Below, piece after piece: positions 16,166-23,371 of a DNA stretch of 38,550 nucleotides (position 1 is the first letter of the stretch; each line of letters begins with the position of its first letter). The notes beneath the pieces are model-generated. The model was not told the DNA's origin, ran no database searches, and saw only the letters and a list, made by a program, of their open reading frames with translations. The translations under genes were made by a program, and so were the position numbers. The DNA lies in contig MGMJ01000127.1 of the NCBI GenBank assembly GCA_001794945.1, positions 16,696-55,245 on the forward strand. Reading direction: 5' to 3'. The DNA comes from Chloroflexi bacterium GWC2_73_18 (GTDB lineage: Bacteria; Chloroflexota; Limnocylindria; Limnocylindrales; CSP1-4).

Positions 16166-16990
16166 TCAGACGACCGGCACGACGGCCGCGGCGAGGCGCC
16201 ACGCCCGTCCCGCCAGGCGCACGCCCGCCAGCATATCCGCGCCCGACGTCTCACCGATCGCCAGGAGCGGCGCCGGGTCGGGCGGCGCCGTCGCTCCGAG
16301 GCGGAGGAGTGCCTCCAGCAGGCCGGCCAGCGGCGCCGTGACCTCGCCGTCAGCCGCCGCCGCCAGGAGCTGGCCGGCGAGCCGCGTCGTGTGCGGCAGG
16401 GCCTCCGCCACGACCGCCGCCCGGAGGCTGTTCCCCGGGCCGGCGAGCCCGGCCGCCTCGACCCACGCCCCGAAGGCGAGAGCCGCAGCGAGCAGATCGT
16501 CTCCCGATGGGGTGAGTCCCGGCCCGAGGCCGGCCAGCGGCCCGGCCGCAGTCGCGGCTGCACCGGCGTCGCCGGCAGCGAGGGCCGACTCGAGGCCGGC
16601 GAGGGAGGCCGCGCTTGCCACCGCGGCGATGCCGCGCTCGAGGCCGGGGGAGAGGGCCGCCCGTCGCTCGACGAGGTCGAGCCGTCGCGCGAGCTCGGCC
16701 GGCCCCACGGCCCCGGAGGCGGGCACCGGGCGCGCTCGCCAGCGGACGGCACCGTGGAGGTCCAGGCGAGGCGGGGCGCTCACCTGGCGCAGGTCGTACG
16801 GGGACGTCCGGTCGAGCCGGGCGGTGAAGGGCCCGTCGGGGAGGTCGTGCCGGACGAGCGAGACGAGCGTCCCGTCTCCCGTCCGCGCCAGGATCAGCGC
16901 CCGTTCGAAACGCGCGTGGAGCGACCAGTCACCACCCGCCTCGAGCAGGCGCGCCGCCCGATCGTCGAGGCTGATCACGCGGATACTCAT
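16166..16990 (-). CDS. DUF2877 protein (YlbF/AllH-like)
   Basis: This 274-residue DUF2877 protein carries the family fingerprint LAGLGPGLTPSGDDLLAAAL at about residues 155-174. DUF2877 proteins occur with FdrA and DUF1116; in E. coli the three (AllF, AllG, AllH) were reported to form oxamate carbamoyltransferase. Here it is the first gene of the large operon, about 8.5 kb ahead of DUF1116 and about 11 kb ahead of fdrA, with the CoM-type genes in between. The TAGCAT hexamer ends 7 nt before its ATG, so the transcript is probably leaderless. Cytoplasmic, no membrane segment. Confidence 0.88.
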   Translation of the reverse strand: MSIRVISLDDRAARLLEAGGDWSLHARFERALILARTGDGTLVSLVRHDLPDGPFTARLDRTSPYDLRQVSAPPRLDLHGAVRWRARPVPASGAVGPAELARRLDLVERRAALSPGLERGIAAVASAASLAGLESALAAGDAGAAATAAGPLAGLGPGLTPSGDDLLAAALAFGAWVEAAGLAGPGNSLRAAVVAEALPHTTRLAGQLLAAAADGEVTAPLAGLLEALLRLGATAPPDPAPLLAIGETSGADMLAGVRLAGRAWRLAAAVVPVV

Positions 16991-17014
16991 CGGCCGAATG
17001 CTAGCATCCGCCCC
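16991..17014. promoter_or_regulatory. Bidirectional promoter with one palindromic -10 for two leaderless genes
   Basis: Only 24 bp separate the divergent DUF2877 (ATG at 16990, minus) and AIR-synthase-like (GTG at 17015, plus) starts. Its centre is the perfect palindrome ATGCTAGCAT (16998-17007). On the plus strand TAGCAT (17002-17007) is followed by 7 nt and GTG. On the minus strand the same palindrome gives TAGCAT (17003-16998) followed by 7 nt and ATG. Both genes therefore appear to start transcription at or next to their start codons from overlapping -10 elements. No clear -35 is seen on either side. Confidence 0.7.
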
Positions 17015-17998
17015 GTGCCTGCCTCGCCGTCCGCGGCCGCCCTGCCGCCCCTCCCCGAGCTGGTGGAGCGCCTGCGCGCCTCCCCGGCCTGGCAGCGCAA
17101 GCGCGAGCTGACGCTCCTCTCGCGCGGCGAGCTGCGTCTCGAGGCCGACGTCGGCGACGACGCCATCGCACTCCCGGACGGTGACGGGTACCTGCTCCTG
17201 GCCGCGGAGGTGATGTGGCCGCCGATGGTCGCCGCCGAGCCCGAGCTAGCCGGTCGCAACGCCGTGCTCGTGAACGCGAACGACATCTACGCCATGGGCG
17301 GGCGGCCGATCGCCCTCCTCGACACGCTCGTGGCGACCGGGCTCGCCGAGGCGGAGGCGGTCCTTCGGGGCGTCGCCGCCGGCGCCGCCCGCTACGGGAT
17401 CCCCGTGGTGGGCGGCCACCTGACGGCGGCCGGCGGCGTCACCTCGCTCGCCGCCTTCATCGCCGGACGCGCGCGCCGTCTCCTTTCGGGCCGCGCCGCG
17501 GTGCCGGGCGACGCCCTCCTGCTGCTGACCGGGCCGCGCGGACGCTTCCACGCCCGCTTCCCCTTCTGGGACTGCTCCGGTGAACGGAGCGACGAAGAGC
17601 TGCGCGCCGACCTCGAGCTGCTCCCGGCGATCGCCGAGGCCGGCCTCTGCGATGCCGCGCGCGACGTCTCCATGCCGGGGCTGCTGGGATCGGCGCTCCA
17701 GTTTCTGGAGGGCTCCGGGGTCGGGGCTGCGATCGACCTGGCGGCGCTCCCCTACCCGCCCGAATCGGAGGGCCGCGAGCTGGACTGGCTCCTCGCCTTC
17801 CCGGGCTACGGCTTCCTGCTCGCCGTCGAGGAGAGGCACGTCGACGCCGTGGCGGAGCGCGCCGCGGCGCGCGGCCGCGTCTGTCGCCGGATCGGCAGGG
17901 TGACCGCCGAGCGCCGCGTGACGGTCGGTCGCGACGGCGAGCACGCGCTGCTCTGGGATCTCGGCCGCGAGCCCTTCACCGGTTTCGGGCCGGCCTGA
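17015..17998 (+). CDS. Sll0787-type AIR-synthase-like protein (NitF-like)
   Basis: This is an AIR synthase/PurM-superfamily protein of about 327 residues. The phosphate and metal loop reads VLVNANDIYAMGGRPIALLDTL, followed by VVGGHLTAAGGVTSLAAF and a C-terminal domain with GLLGSALQFLEGSGVGAAIDL. This is the Sll0787/MSMEG_0567-C-terminal type found in Nit1C clusters, where its reaction is unknown; PurM-fold enzymes usually activate a carbonyl with ATP. The GTG at 17015 is used because a -10-like TAGCAT ends 7 nt earlier. The 535-residue track ORF is a shadow extension. It is divergent from the CoM-type operon and ends 3 nt from the convergent GNAT gene, its usual functional partner. Confidence 0.88.
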   Translation: MPASPSAAALPPLPELVERLRASPAWQRKRELTLLSRGELRLEADVGDDAIALPDGDGYLLLAAEVMWPPMVAAEPELAGRNAVLVNANDIYAMGGRPIALLDTLVATGLAEAEAVLRGVAAGAARYGIPVVGGHLTAAGGVTSLAAFIAGRARRLLSGRAAVPGDALLLLTGPRGRFHARFPFWDCSGERSDEELRADLELLPAIAEAGLCDAARDVSMPGLLGSALQFLEGSGVGAAIDLAALPYPPESEGRELDWLLAFPGYGFLLAVEERHVDAVAERAAARGRVCRRIGRVTAERRVTVGRDGEHALLWDLGREPFTGFGPA

Positions 17999-18001
17999 CG
18001 A

Positions 18002-18493
18002 TCAGGCGCCCTCGCCCGGCTCTTCGCTCCAGCCCGCCCGCATCAGCCGGTGCGGGACGCCGGCGTACTCGACCATCTCGCCGATGCCGACCCACCCGAC
18101 GTGCTCGAAGAAGCGGACGTTCTGGGGCTGGATGTAGGCCAGGAAGACGCGCGCCCCGCGCCGGCGCACCTCGTCCTCAGCCGTCTTCACCAGGGCCGGG
18201 GCGACGCGCAGCCGCGTGCCCCGGTAGCCTCCGGCGACGGCCAGCCGGCCACCGAACCAGGTGCCGTCGGGGCGACGGAAGCAGCGCACCGCGCCCACCA
18301 CGTCGCCGGCCGGCTGGCAGATGGCGACGATGTGGAGCGTCCCGGGATCGTCATCGAACTCGTCGACGTCGCTCTCCGCGAAGAGGCCCTGTTCGCGGAC
18401 GAAGGCCTCTTCGCGGATCGCGTAGTGCGCCCGAAGTTCCTCGGCGGACCCGGCAGGCCGGCAGACGAGGGTACGCCCCGGTTCCGCCGTCAC
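18002..18493 (-). CDS. MSMEG_0567/Sll0786-type GNAT acetyltransferase (NitE-like)
   Basis: This GNAT-fold protein has about 163 residues: YAIREEAFVREQGLF, DDPGTLHIVAICQPAGDVVGAVR, the acetyl-CoA loop region GGYRGTRLRVAPALV, and a C-terminal VRFFEHVGWVGIGEM typical of this family. The start is taken at a GTG (18493); the 439-residue track ORF is a shadow extension over the upstream membrane gene. In Nit1C clusters the GNAT and AIR-synthase proteins sit together or are fused, and here they are tail-to-tail with 3 bp between stops. Substrate unknown. Confidence 0.87.
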   Translation of the reverse strand: MTAEPGRTLVCRPAGSAEELRAHYAIREEAFVREQGLFAESDVDEFDDDPGTLHIVAICQPAGDVVGAVRCFRRPDGTWFGGRLAVAGGYRGTRLRVAPALVKTAEDEVRRRGARVFLAYIQPQNVRFFEHVGWVGIGEMVEYAGVPHRLMRAGWSEEPGEGA

Positions 18494-18531
18494 GCCGGAC
18501 CCGCGTCTCGAGGATGTCCCGCCTAGAAGAG

Positions 18532-19092
18532 CTAGAAGCCCAGGTTGAGATCGATGCCCAGGGAGATCACCACCGCGGGCAGGAAGAAGGTCCAGATCGC
18601 GGTGACCACCAGGATCCAGCCCAGCACGTTCGCCGGCAGGCGACCGTAGACGGTGGCCGCGATCGCGGCGAAGGCGACCGTCCAGACGACCATGACCGTC
18701 TGGAAGAGCCACAGGCCGTCGAAGAAGATGAGGAACGGCAGCGACAGGACGGCGATGGGGATCGAGATGTTGGCGACCGGCTTCAGGTCGAGGCCGTGGA
18801 TCTCCACCGCCCCCAGCACGATGAAGAAGAGGGCGTAGAGCGAGGCCAGGCCGGCCACGGCCACGAAGTTGCCGCCGCTGACCAACAGGTAGAAGACCGT
18901 CCCGAATGCCGTGACCCCGCCGACCAGGCTGATCCAGCCGACCGTCTTGAGCGGATGGGCTCCGCCCTCGGCCGGCTCGGCGCCGTAGCCGAGAAAGAAG
19001 AGCCCGTTCGCCCAGGCGGCGAGGCCAAGGCACATGGTCAGCACGGTGAGCGGCAGGGGATTCTCGAGCGGTAGATGCGTGGTCAGGTCCAT
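18532..19092 (-). CDS. AmiS/UreI-like amide or urea channel, six TM helices
   Basis: The 186-residue protein is almost wholly membrane-embedded, with six predicted helices (about residues 12-35, 48-70, 72-97, 103-126, 128-146 and 152-178). Size, helix count, and segments such as SLYALFFIVLGAVEIHGLDLKP and the last helix ending TFFLPAVVISLG resemble the AmiS/UreI family of proton-gated urea and short-amide channels. I base this on pattern only. The strong GGAAGGAG before the ATG supports the start. Its position between the radical SAM and GNAT genes suggests it admits or releases the small nitrogenous substrate of the cluster. An unrelated six-helix protein remains possible. Confidence 0.65.
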   Translation of the reverse strand: MDLTTHLPLENPLPLTVLTMCLGLAAWANGLFFLGYGAEPAEGGAHPLKTVGWISLVGGVTAFGTVFYLLVSGGNFVAVAGLASLYALFFIVLGAVEIHGLDLKPVANISIPIAVLSLPFLIFFDGLWLFQTVMVVWTVAFAAIAATVYGRLPANVLGWILVVTAIWTFFLPAVVISLGIDLNLGF

Positions 19093-19142
19093 GAGTCACT
19101 CCTTCCCATCGGGCGACGGGCTTGAGCGCCCGCCGCTCTCGA

Positions 19143-19182
19143 AATCTAGGGACGCACATGTGGGGCGGTCCGTGTGGACCGC
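19143..19182 (-). promoter_or_regulatory. Candidate promoter with operator-like dyad before the AmiS-like gene
   Basis: On the minus strand a TAGATT -10-like hexamer (19143-19148) lies upstream of the AmiS-like gene. A perfect inverted repeat with 7-bp arms (GCGGTCC-gtgt-GGACCGC, 19165-19182) covers the expected -35 position, and a CACATGTG palindrome (19156-19163) lies between. No T-run follows on either strand, so an operator is more likely than a terminator for the upstream radical SAM gene. Confidence 0.45.
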
Positions 19183-19224
19183 TCGGCTCGAGTCCCGGCG
19201 GCACGGCGCCCCGGCCGGCGCCTC

Positions 19225-20373
19225 TCAGGTGCGGGGCCGGACCTCGACAAGCGGGAGCTGGCGCCCGTTCCCGTTGAACTTCCCCTGTACGAAGGCCGGC
19301 AGCCCGCTGCAGGCGCCGCACCGCGTGCAGCCGGCCTTGCTGACCAGGTGGGTGACGCCTCGCCGCTCGAGCATCTCCGCCACCGCCCGGTAGATCCCTT
19401 CCATCACCTCGCGGGGCGGCGGCGGCACGTCCTGCATCTCCGTGCCCAGGATGGGCCGGAGCGGGACGACGAACGGGAAGACGCCCATGTCGACGAGTCG
19501 CTCGCAGCCGGCGATGATCGACTCGCTGCTCTCACCCAGTCCGACGATGATGTAGCTGCTCACCTGGTACTCGCCGAAGACGTCGACCGCCTTCTCGAAG
19601 GCCCGGTAGTAGGTGTCGACGCTGGTCCGGGCCTTGCCCGGCAAGATCCGCTCGCGGACCTCCTGGTCGAACGACTCGAGATGGAGACCGATCGAGTCCG
19701 CCCCGGCCTCTTTGACCTGCCGGAGGACATCGAGATCGTCCGGCGGCTCGAACTGGACCTCGATCGGGAGATCGACGGCCGCCTTCACGGCGCGCGCGCA
19801 GCGCGCCATGTAGAGGGCCCCCTTATCGGTCTCGTTGATCGTGCCCATGGTCATGACGAAGTGCCTGACGCCGTCGAGGCGAACGGCCGCTTCCGCCACC
19901 TCGGCCAGCTGCGCCGGCGTCTTGACGGGGATCGTCGCCTTGTTCCGCAGGCTGATGCCGATCCCGCAGAAGCGACAGCGGTCGGCGTCGCTGTTCCAGC
20001 GGATGCAGGTCTGGACGACGGTCGTCGCGAGGACGTCCGCGCCGTGCCGGACCGCGATCTGCCAGTAGGGAACGCCGTCCGCCGTCGAGAGCGCATAGAA
20101 GCGGGGGCGATCGGGGAAGGCGACCGGCGTGAGCGGCTCGCCGTGTCGCGTGATGACGAAGCCGGAGCCGTCCGCTCGCACCGCATAGGGGGAATCCGTG
20201 GCGAAGCCGGCCATCGTCGGCACCATGACGGTCTGGCCGTCGAAGAGGAACGCCTTGTCGTCGGTCGGACCGGCGCCTCCCCGCCGTCCGATACTCGCGA
20301 CCGGCACCTCCAGCCGTGCTCCGCGGATCTGCAGATCGACGACGAGCTCTTCGAGATCGATCTTCTCGTTCAC
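19225..20373 (-). CDS. MSMEG_0568-type radical SAM protein (NitD-like)
   Basis: This 382-residue radical SAM enzyme belongs to the family typical of Nit1C clusters. The iron-sulfur motif has the unusual spacing CX9CX2C (CIRWNSDADRCRFCGIG, about residues 120-136) rather than CX3CX2C. The TIM barrel follows, with HFVMTMGTINETDKG and EVQFEPPDDLDVLR, and the C-terminus carries a second cysteine group, CTRCGACSGLPAF, possibly an auxiliary cluster. The GTG start has GAGGAG 8 nt before it. The reaction is unknown; in nitrilase-containing clusters it is linked to cyanide or nitrile metabolism. Here it follows the MSMEG_0572-type gene by 82 bp and no nitrilase is present. Confidence 0.9.
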   Translation of the reverse strand: MNEKIDLEELVVDLQIRGARLEVPVASIGRRGGAGPTDDKAFLFDGQTVMVPTMAGFATDSPYAVRADGSGFVITRHGEPLTPVAFPDRPRFYALSTADGVPYWQIAVRHGADVLATTVVQTCIRWNSDADRCRFCGIGISLRNKATIPVKTPAQLAEVAEAAVRLDGVRHFVMTMGTINETDKGALYMARCARAVKAAVDLPIEVQFEPPDDLDVLRQVKEAGADSIGLHLESFDQEVRERILPGKARTSVDTYYRAFEKAVDVFGEYQVSSYIIVGLGESSESIIAGCERLVDMGVFPFVVPLRPILGTEMQDVPPPPREVMEGIYRAVAEMLERRGVTHLVSKAGCTRCGACSGLPAFVQGKFNGNGRQLPLVEVRPRT

Positions 20374-20455
20374 CGTCGGGCTCCTCGTCGGATGAAATGA
20401 CCGGGGCGGCCGTCCGACCGGAGCGGCCGCCCGCGTCGTTCCGGGTCTGTCGACC

Positions 20456-20944
20456 CTACAGGGTCCAGGTGTTGAGGATAAGCGCCTTGTCGCGCCAGTG
20501 TCCGATCAGGCTGTCGAGCACGTCGAGCGGGCTGAAGGGGCGGACCCCGTCGATCAGGTCGTCCTCGCGGTGGCCGTAGAGCGCCCCGAGGGCGAAGCGG
20601 CACGCGTAGATCTTGGTGCCCTCTCGCATGATCGTCTTGAGCTGGTTGTTGATGGCCAGGTGGCCCGGGAAGCCCTCCGCGCCGACCGATGGCCAGCCCC
20701 GGGTCCCCGAGGCCATCAGAACGCCCGGGCCGTAGAGGACCATCGTGGTCTCGAAGCCCTTGCGCTGGATGCGGGTGGTGGTCAGCATGTTGACGAGGCC
20801 CACGGAACCCTCGTAGGGCACCGTGTGCATCATCACCAGGGCCTTCTCGCCGGGGTTCGCCTTGTAGTCCGGGAAGACCTTCTCAGTGTGGTCGTAGAGG
20901 AACTGGCCCTCCTGCGCCCGCGGGATCGCGACACGTTCCGCCAT
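20456..20944 (-). CDS. MSMEG_0572/Sll0783-family nitrogen-starvation protein (NitB-like)
   Basis: This 162-residue protein belongs to the MSMEG_0572/Sll0783 family, with GEKALVMMHTVPYEGSVGLVN, QRKGFETTMVLYGPGVLMA and KIYACRFALGALYGHRE. It looks like a DsrE-type alpha/beta fold with a conserved cysteine (YACRFALG). The cyanobacterial homologue is induced on nitrogen starvation; the biochemical role is unknown. AAGGAGG lies 9 nt before the ATG. It is followed by the radical SAM gene and preceded, after 48 bp, by the amidohydrolase gene, which occupies the region where I would expect the nitrilase of a standard Nit1C cluster. Confidence 0.88.
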   Translation of the reverse strand: MAERVAIPRAQEGQFLYDHTEKVFPDYKANPGEKALVMMHTVPYEGSVGLVNMLTTTRIQRKGFETTMVLYGPGVLMASGTRGWPSVGAEGFPGHLAINNQLKTIMREGTKIYACRFALGALYGHREDDLIDGVRPFSPLDVLDSLIGHWRDKALILNTWTL

Positions 20945-20992
20945 CGATACACGCCTCCTTCGTTGCTCTCGACCGGCTGGACCCGGCGGGTC

Positions 20993-21880
20993 TCAGCCCA
21001 TGACACCGGCCGTGGCCTTGTGCTCGCTGCCGCTGGGGATCGCGTACAGCTCCTCCGCGTTCTTGTAGAAGACGCGGTCCTTCAGCTCCTCGCTGATGTC
21101 GGTCCCCTCGATCCGGTAGTACTCGCTCCAGAAGTCGCTCCAGGGCGTGTCGGAGGCGAAGAGGATCCGATCCCACCCCTGGCCCGACTCCTGCAGCTCG
21201 TGCAGCATCCAGCGCGACCCGAAACCGACCGTCCAGGTCATGTCGCCGTAGACCTTGTAACCCTCGCGGACGAAGTCGAGGAACCGGGGGACCCACTTGA
21301 TGTGCCCGGACGTGCCGCCGCCCAGGTGGACGACGTAGATCTTGATGCGCTTGCCGTATTCCCTGATGAACTCCATCGCGTTGCTGATGTCCGAGCCGCC
21401 GGCCGGGCTGGTGTGGATGTGGAAGACCAGGTCGTTCTTCTCGGCCGCGTCGACGGAGAGATCCCAGAGGGCCCTCGTCTCGGCGTCCCATTCGGACACC
21501 TTGTAGGTGCCGCCCAGGAGACAGGTCGCCTTGAGCGCCCGGATGCCCCGCTCGCCGGCATGCTGGAGCGCTTCTTTGACACGGTCGACGTCCTTCAGCA
21601 TCCCCGAGACCCAGAGCGCGCCGACCAGCCGATCCTCGTGCGCCACGGCATCGACGACGAGCGGATTGAGCGTGAACGGCTGGGCCGAGTCGGGGATCCC
21701 GTAGTTGGAGATCACCATCTGCCGCTCGACACCGTGGTCGTCCATGTGCTTGATCATGGCGGCCGCCGTCGGGTAGTCGAACACCGTCGGGTTCAACGGC
21801 GTGGGGAACCCGTAATAGGGATAGGCGGCCATCTCACCGATATGGCTGTGAGCGTCGAAGACGCGCCGCTGTACCTTCAT
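20993..21880 (-). CDS. Amidohydrolase-2 family metal-dependent TIM-barrel hydrolase or decarboxylase
   Basis: This 295-residue protein of the amidohydrolase_2 (ACMSD-like) superfamily has a complete metal site: HxH in FDAHSHIGEM (residues 8-14), His in LVFHIHTSPAG, His in VVHLGGGTSGH and the late Asp in ILFASDTPWSDFW. Members hydrolyse C-N or C-O bonds or decarboxylate. It is the first gene of the amidohydrolase-NitB-NitD set, with a promoter-like TTGCCT-N17-TATCCT about 110 nt upstream. Because no nitrilase is found anywhere in the window, this enzyme may supply the hydrolytic function of the cluster on a different substrate (inference). Confidence 0.88.
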   Translation of the reverse strand: MKVQRRVFDAHSHIGEMAAYPYYGFPTPLNPTVFDYPTAAAMIKHMDDHGVERQMVISNYGIPDSAQPFTLNPLVVDAVAHEDRLVGALWVSGMLKDVDRVKEALQHAGERGIRALKATCLLGGTYKVSEWDAETRALWDLSVDAAEKNDLVFHIHTSPAGGSDISNAMEFIREYGKRIKIYVVHLGGGTSGHIKWVPRFLDFVREGYKVYGDMTWTVGFGSRWMLHELQESGQGWDRILFASDTPWSDFWSEYYRIEGTDISEELKDRVFYKNAEELYAIPSGSEHKATAGVMG

Positions 21881-21997
21881 CCATCCACCTCGACGTTGTC
21901 GGGCCTCTTGGGCCCATCGCAGGACTTGTGACGGAGCGGCTGCTGAGTCGGCGGGTGAGGGCTCCGCCCCCCGGGGTCGCCTCGCCTTGACCCGAGC

Positions 21998-22026
21998 AGG
22001 ATACTCCTCGCTCGGCCTGGAGGCAA
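21998..22026 (-). promoter_or_regulatory. Sigma-70-like promoter for the amidohydrolase operon
   Basis: On the minus strand TTGCCT (22026-22021) and TATCCT (22003-21998) are separated by 17 bp. Transcription would begin near 21990 and leave a leader of about 110 nt before the amidohydrolase ATG. The leader contains only a short GGGCC/GGCCC hairpin; no known riboswitch was recognised. Confidence 0.55.
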
Positions 22027-22047
22027 CCGTTTACGTGGCCCGAAGAA

Positions 22048-22068
22048 GGTGGGCCATTCGGACCCACC
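22048..22068 (-). terminator. Hairpin just after the XRE-TPR gene
   Basis: Immediately beyond the stop of the XRE-TPR gene, the minus strand folds as GGTGGG-(t)CC-GAAT-GG-CCCACC followed by TTCTTC. It is a modest intrinsic terminator with a short, interrupted pyrimidine tail, separating the regulator from the amidohydrolase promoter. Confidence 0.5.
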
Positions 22069-22075
22069 GGCGACC

Positions 22076-23371
22076 TCAGTCCGCCGTCAGCGCCTCCCGC
22101 GCCAGGGCGTAGGCCTCCTCATGGCGACCGAGCCGGGCGAGCGCGTCGGCCCAGGCGCCGAGCACCTCGCGGCGCCGCGCCGCCGAGGGACCTTCCCGGG
22201 CCAGCGCGGCGGCCCGCTGGTAGGTCGCCTCCGCGTCGGCGAGACGATCCGCGGCGATGAGCGCCCTGGCCCGGGTGACGAGCGCGTCGAGGAGCGCCTT
22301 CGGGTTGTCGTTCGCCTCGGCCAGGCCGATCGCCTCGTCGGCGAGCCGCAGGCCGCCCTCGAGATCCCCCCTTGCCAGCTTCACCCGCGCCTCGGTATCC
22401 GCCACGTAGGCCAACCAGCGCGTGTCGCCGAGCTCGGAGAACCGCGCCCGCGCCTCGGCGACCATTTCGGCCGCCCGCCGCGTATCACCGACCGCGAGGT
22501 AGGCAAGCGCCATCTCGTTCTCGAGCGAGGCCGTCTCGCGCTCCGCCTCGGCCGCGCGGAAGAGCACCAGCGCCTGCGTCCCGGCGCGGATGGCGGCCTC
22601 GAGGTCACCGGCGTCCCGGTAGGTGGTCGCCAGCGAGTAGAGGAGCGTCGCCCGGCGGCGGTCGTCGAGGTCCCCGGCCAGCCCGCGCGCCTCTTCGAGG
22701 TAGGCGAGCGCGGCGCGATGCGCCCCGTCGTGCGACTCGACCTCGGAGAGAGCCACGAGGACGCGCACGGTGAAGTCGGCCAGGACCGCCAGCCCGCCCC
22801 GGAGCTGCGCGAGGATCTCCTGCAGGATCGCCCGCGCCTCGGCCGGGTTCTCGAGCGCAAACAGGGCCGCGGCGAGCCAGTAGCGGGCCAGCGCCGCGTC
22901 GGCGGCGCGGCCCGACCCGGCGAAGAGATCGGACGCCTCGGTGGCGGCCCGGATCGCTTCGGCCGGCCGGTCGAGCCGGTAGAGCGCCTCCGCCAGGCCC
23001 CGCAGCACCTCGGCCCTCGCGGCCCTGTCGGCGGGCCGCTCCAGGAGCGCCTCGTAGGCGTCCACAGCGTCGCGCCACTCCCCGCTCGCCGCCAGCAGGT
23101 CCGCCTCGAGACGGGCCAACGCGGGGGCGGCGTCAGCCAGGAACTGGCTCGGGGGGATCCCCAACCGTTCCGCGAAGAAGGTGAGCGCCGACATCGACGG
23201 TTTGACCAGGCCGTTTTCCAGGGCGCTCACATACGCCTTCGTGTACCGCCCCTCGGCGAGGCGCTGCTGCGTCAGGCCGGCGCGCCGCCGCGACTCGCGC
23301 AACCGCCGGCCGAACTCGGCGGCCAGCGCACTGTCGTCGACGATCACCCGGCGGCGTTTGGTCTTCGGCAT
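22076..23371 (-). CDS. XRE-family regulator with C-terminal TPR repeats
   Basis: This 431-residue protein has an N-terminal XRE helix-turn-helix (about residues 15-75: FGRRLRESRRRAGLTQQRLAEG, YTKAYVSALENGLVKPSMSAL) followed by a long array of Ala/Leu-rich TPR-like helical pairs to the end. This is the layout of peptide- or ligand-sensing regulators. A TACGAT hexamer lies 7 nt before the ATG and suggests a leaderless mRNA with its own promoter. A perfect dyad over that -10 suggests autoregulation. It is upstream of, and reads toward, the amidohydrolase operon, so it could regulate the Nit1C-like genes; this is inference. Confidence 0.88.
   Translation of the reverse strand: MPKTKRRRVIVDDSALAAEFGRRLRESRRRAGLTQQRLAEGRYTKAYVSALENGLVKPSMSALTFFAERLGIPPSQFLADAAPALARLEADLLAASGEWRDAVDAYEALLERPADRAARAEVLRGLAEALYRLDRPAEAIRAATEASDLFAGSGRAADAALARYWLAAALFALENPAEARAILQEILAQLRGGLAVLADFTVRVLVALSEVESHDGAHRAALAYLEEARGLAGDLDDRRRATLLYSLATTYRDAGDLEAAIRAGTQALVLFRAAEAERETASLENEMALAYLAVGDTRRAAEMVAEARARFSELGDTRWLAYVADTEARVKLARGDLEGGLRLADEAIGLAEANDNPKALLDALVTRARALIAADRLADAEATYQRAAALAREGPSAARRREVLGAWADALARLGRHEEAYALAREALTAD

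Noticed and set aside
14449-16752. 767-codon minus ORF as one large protein
   Set aside because: Only the last 278 residues (ComA) are meaningful. The rest is a shadow of the DUF2877 and 292-residue genes, and the comA ATG overlaps the preceding stop.
19165-19182. Dyad as intrinsic terminator for the radical SAM gene
   Set aside because: There is no T-run after the stem on either strand, and the dyad lies over a promoter-like position for the next gene, so an operator reading was preferred.
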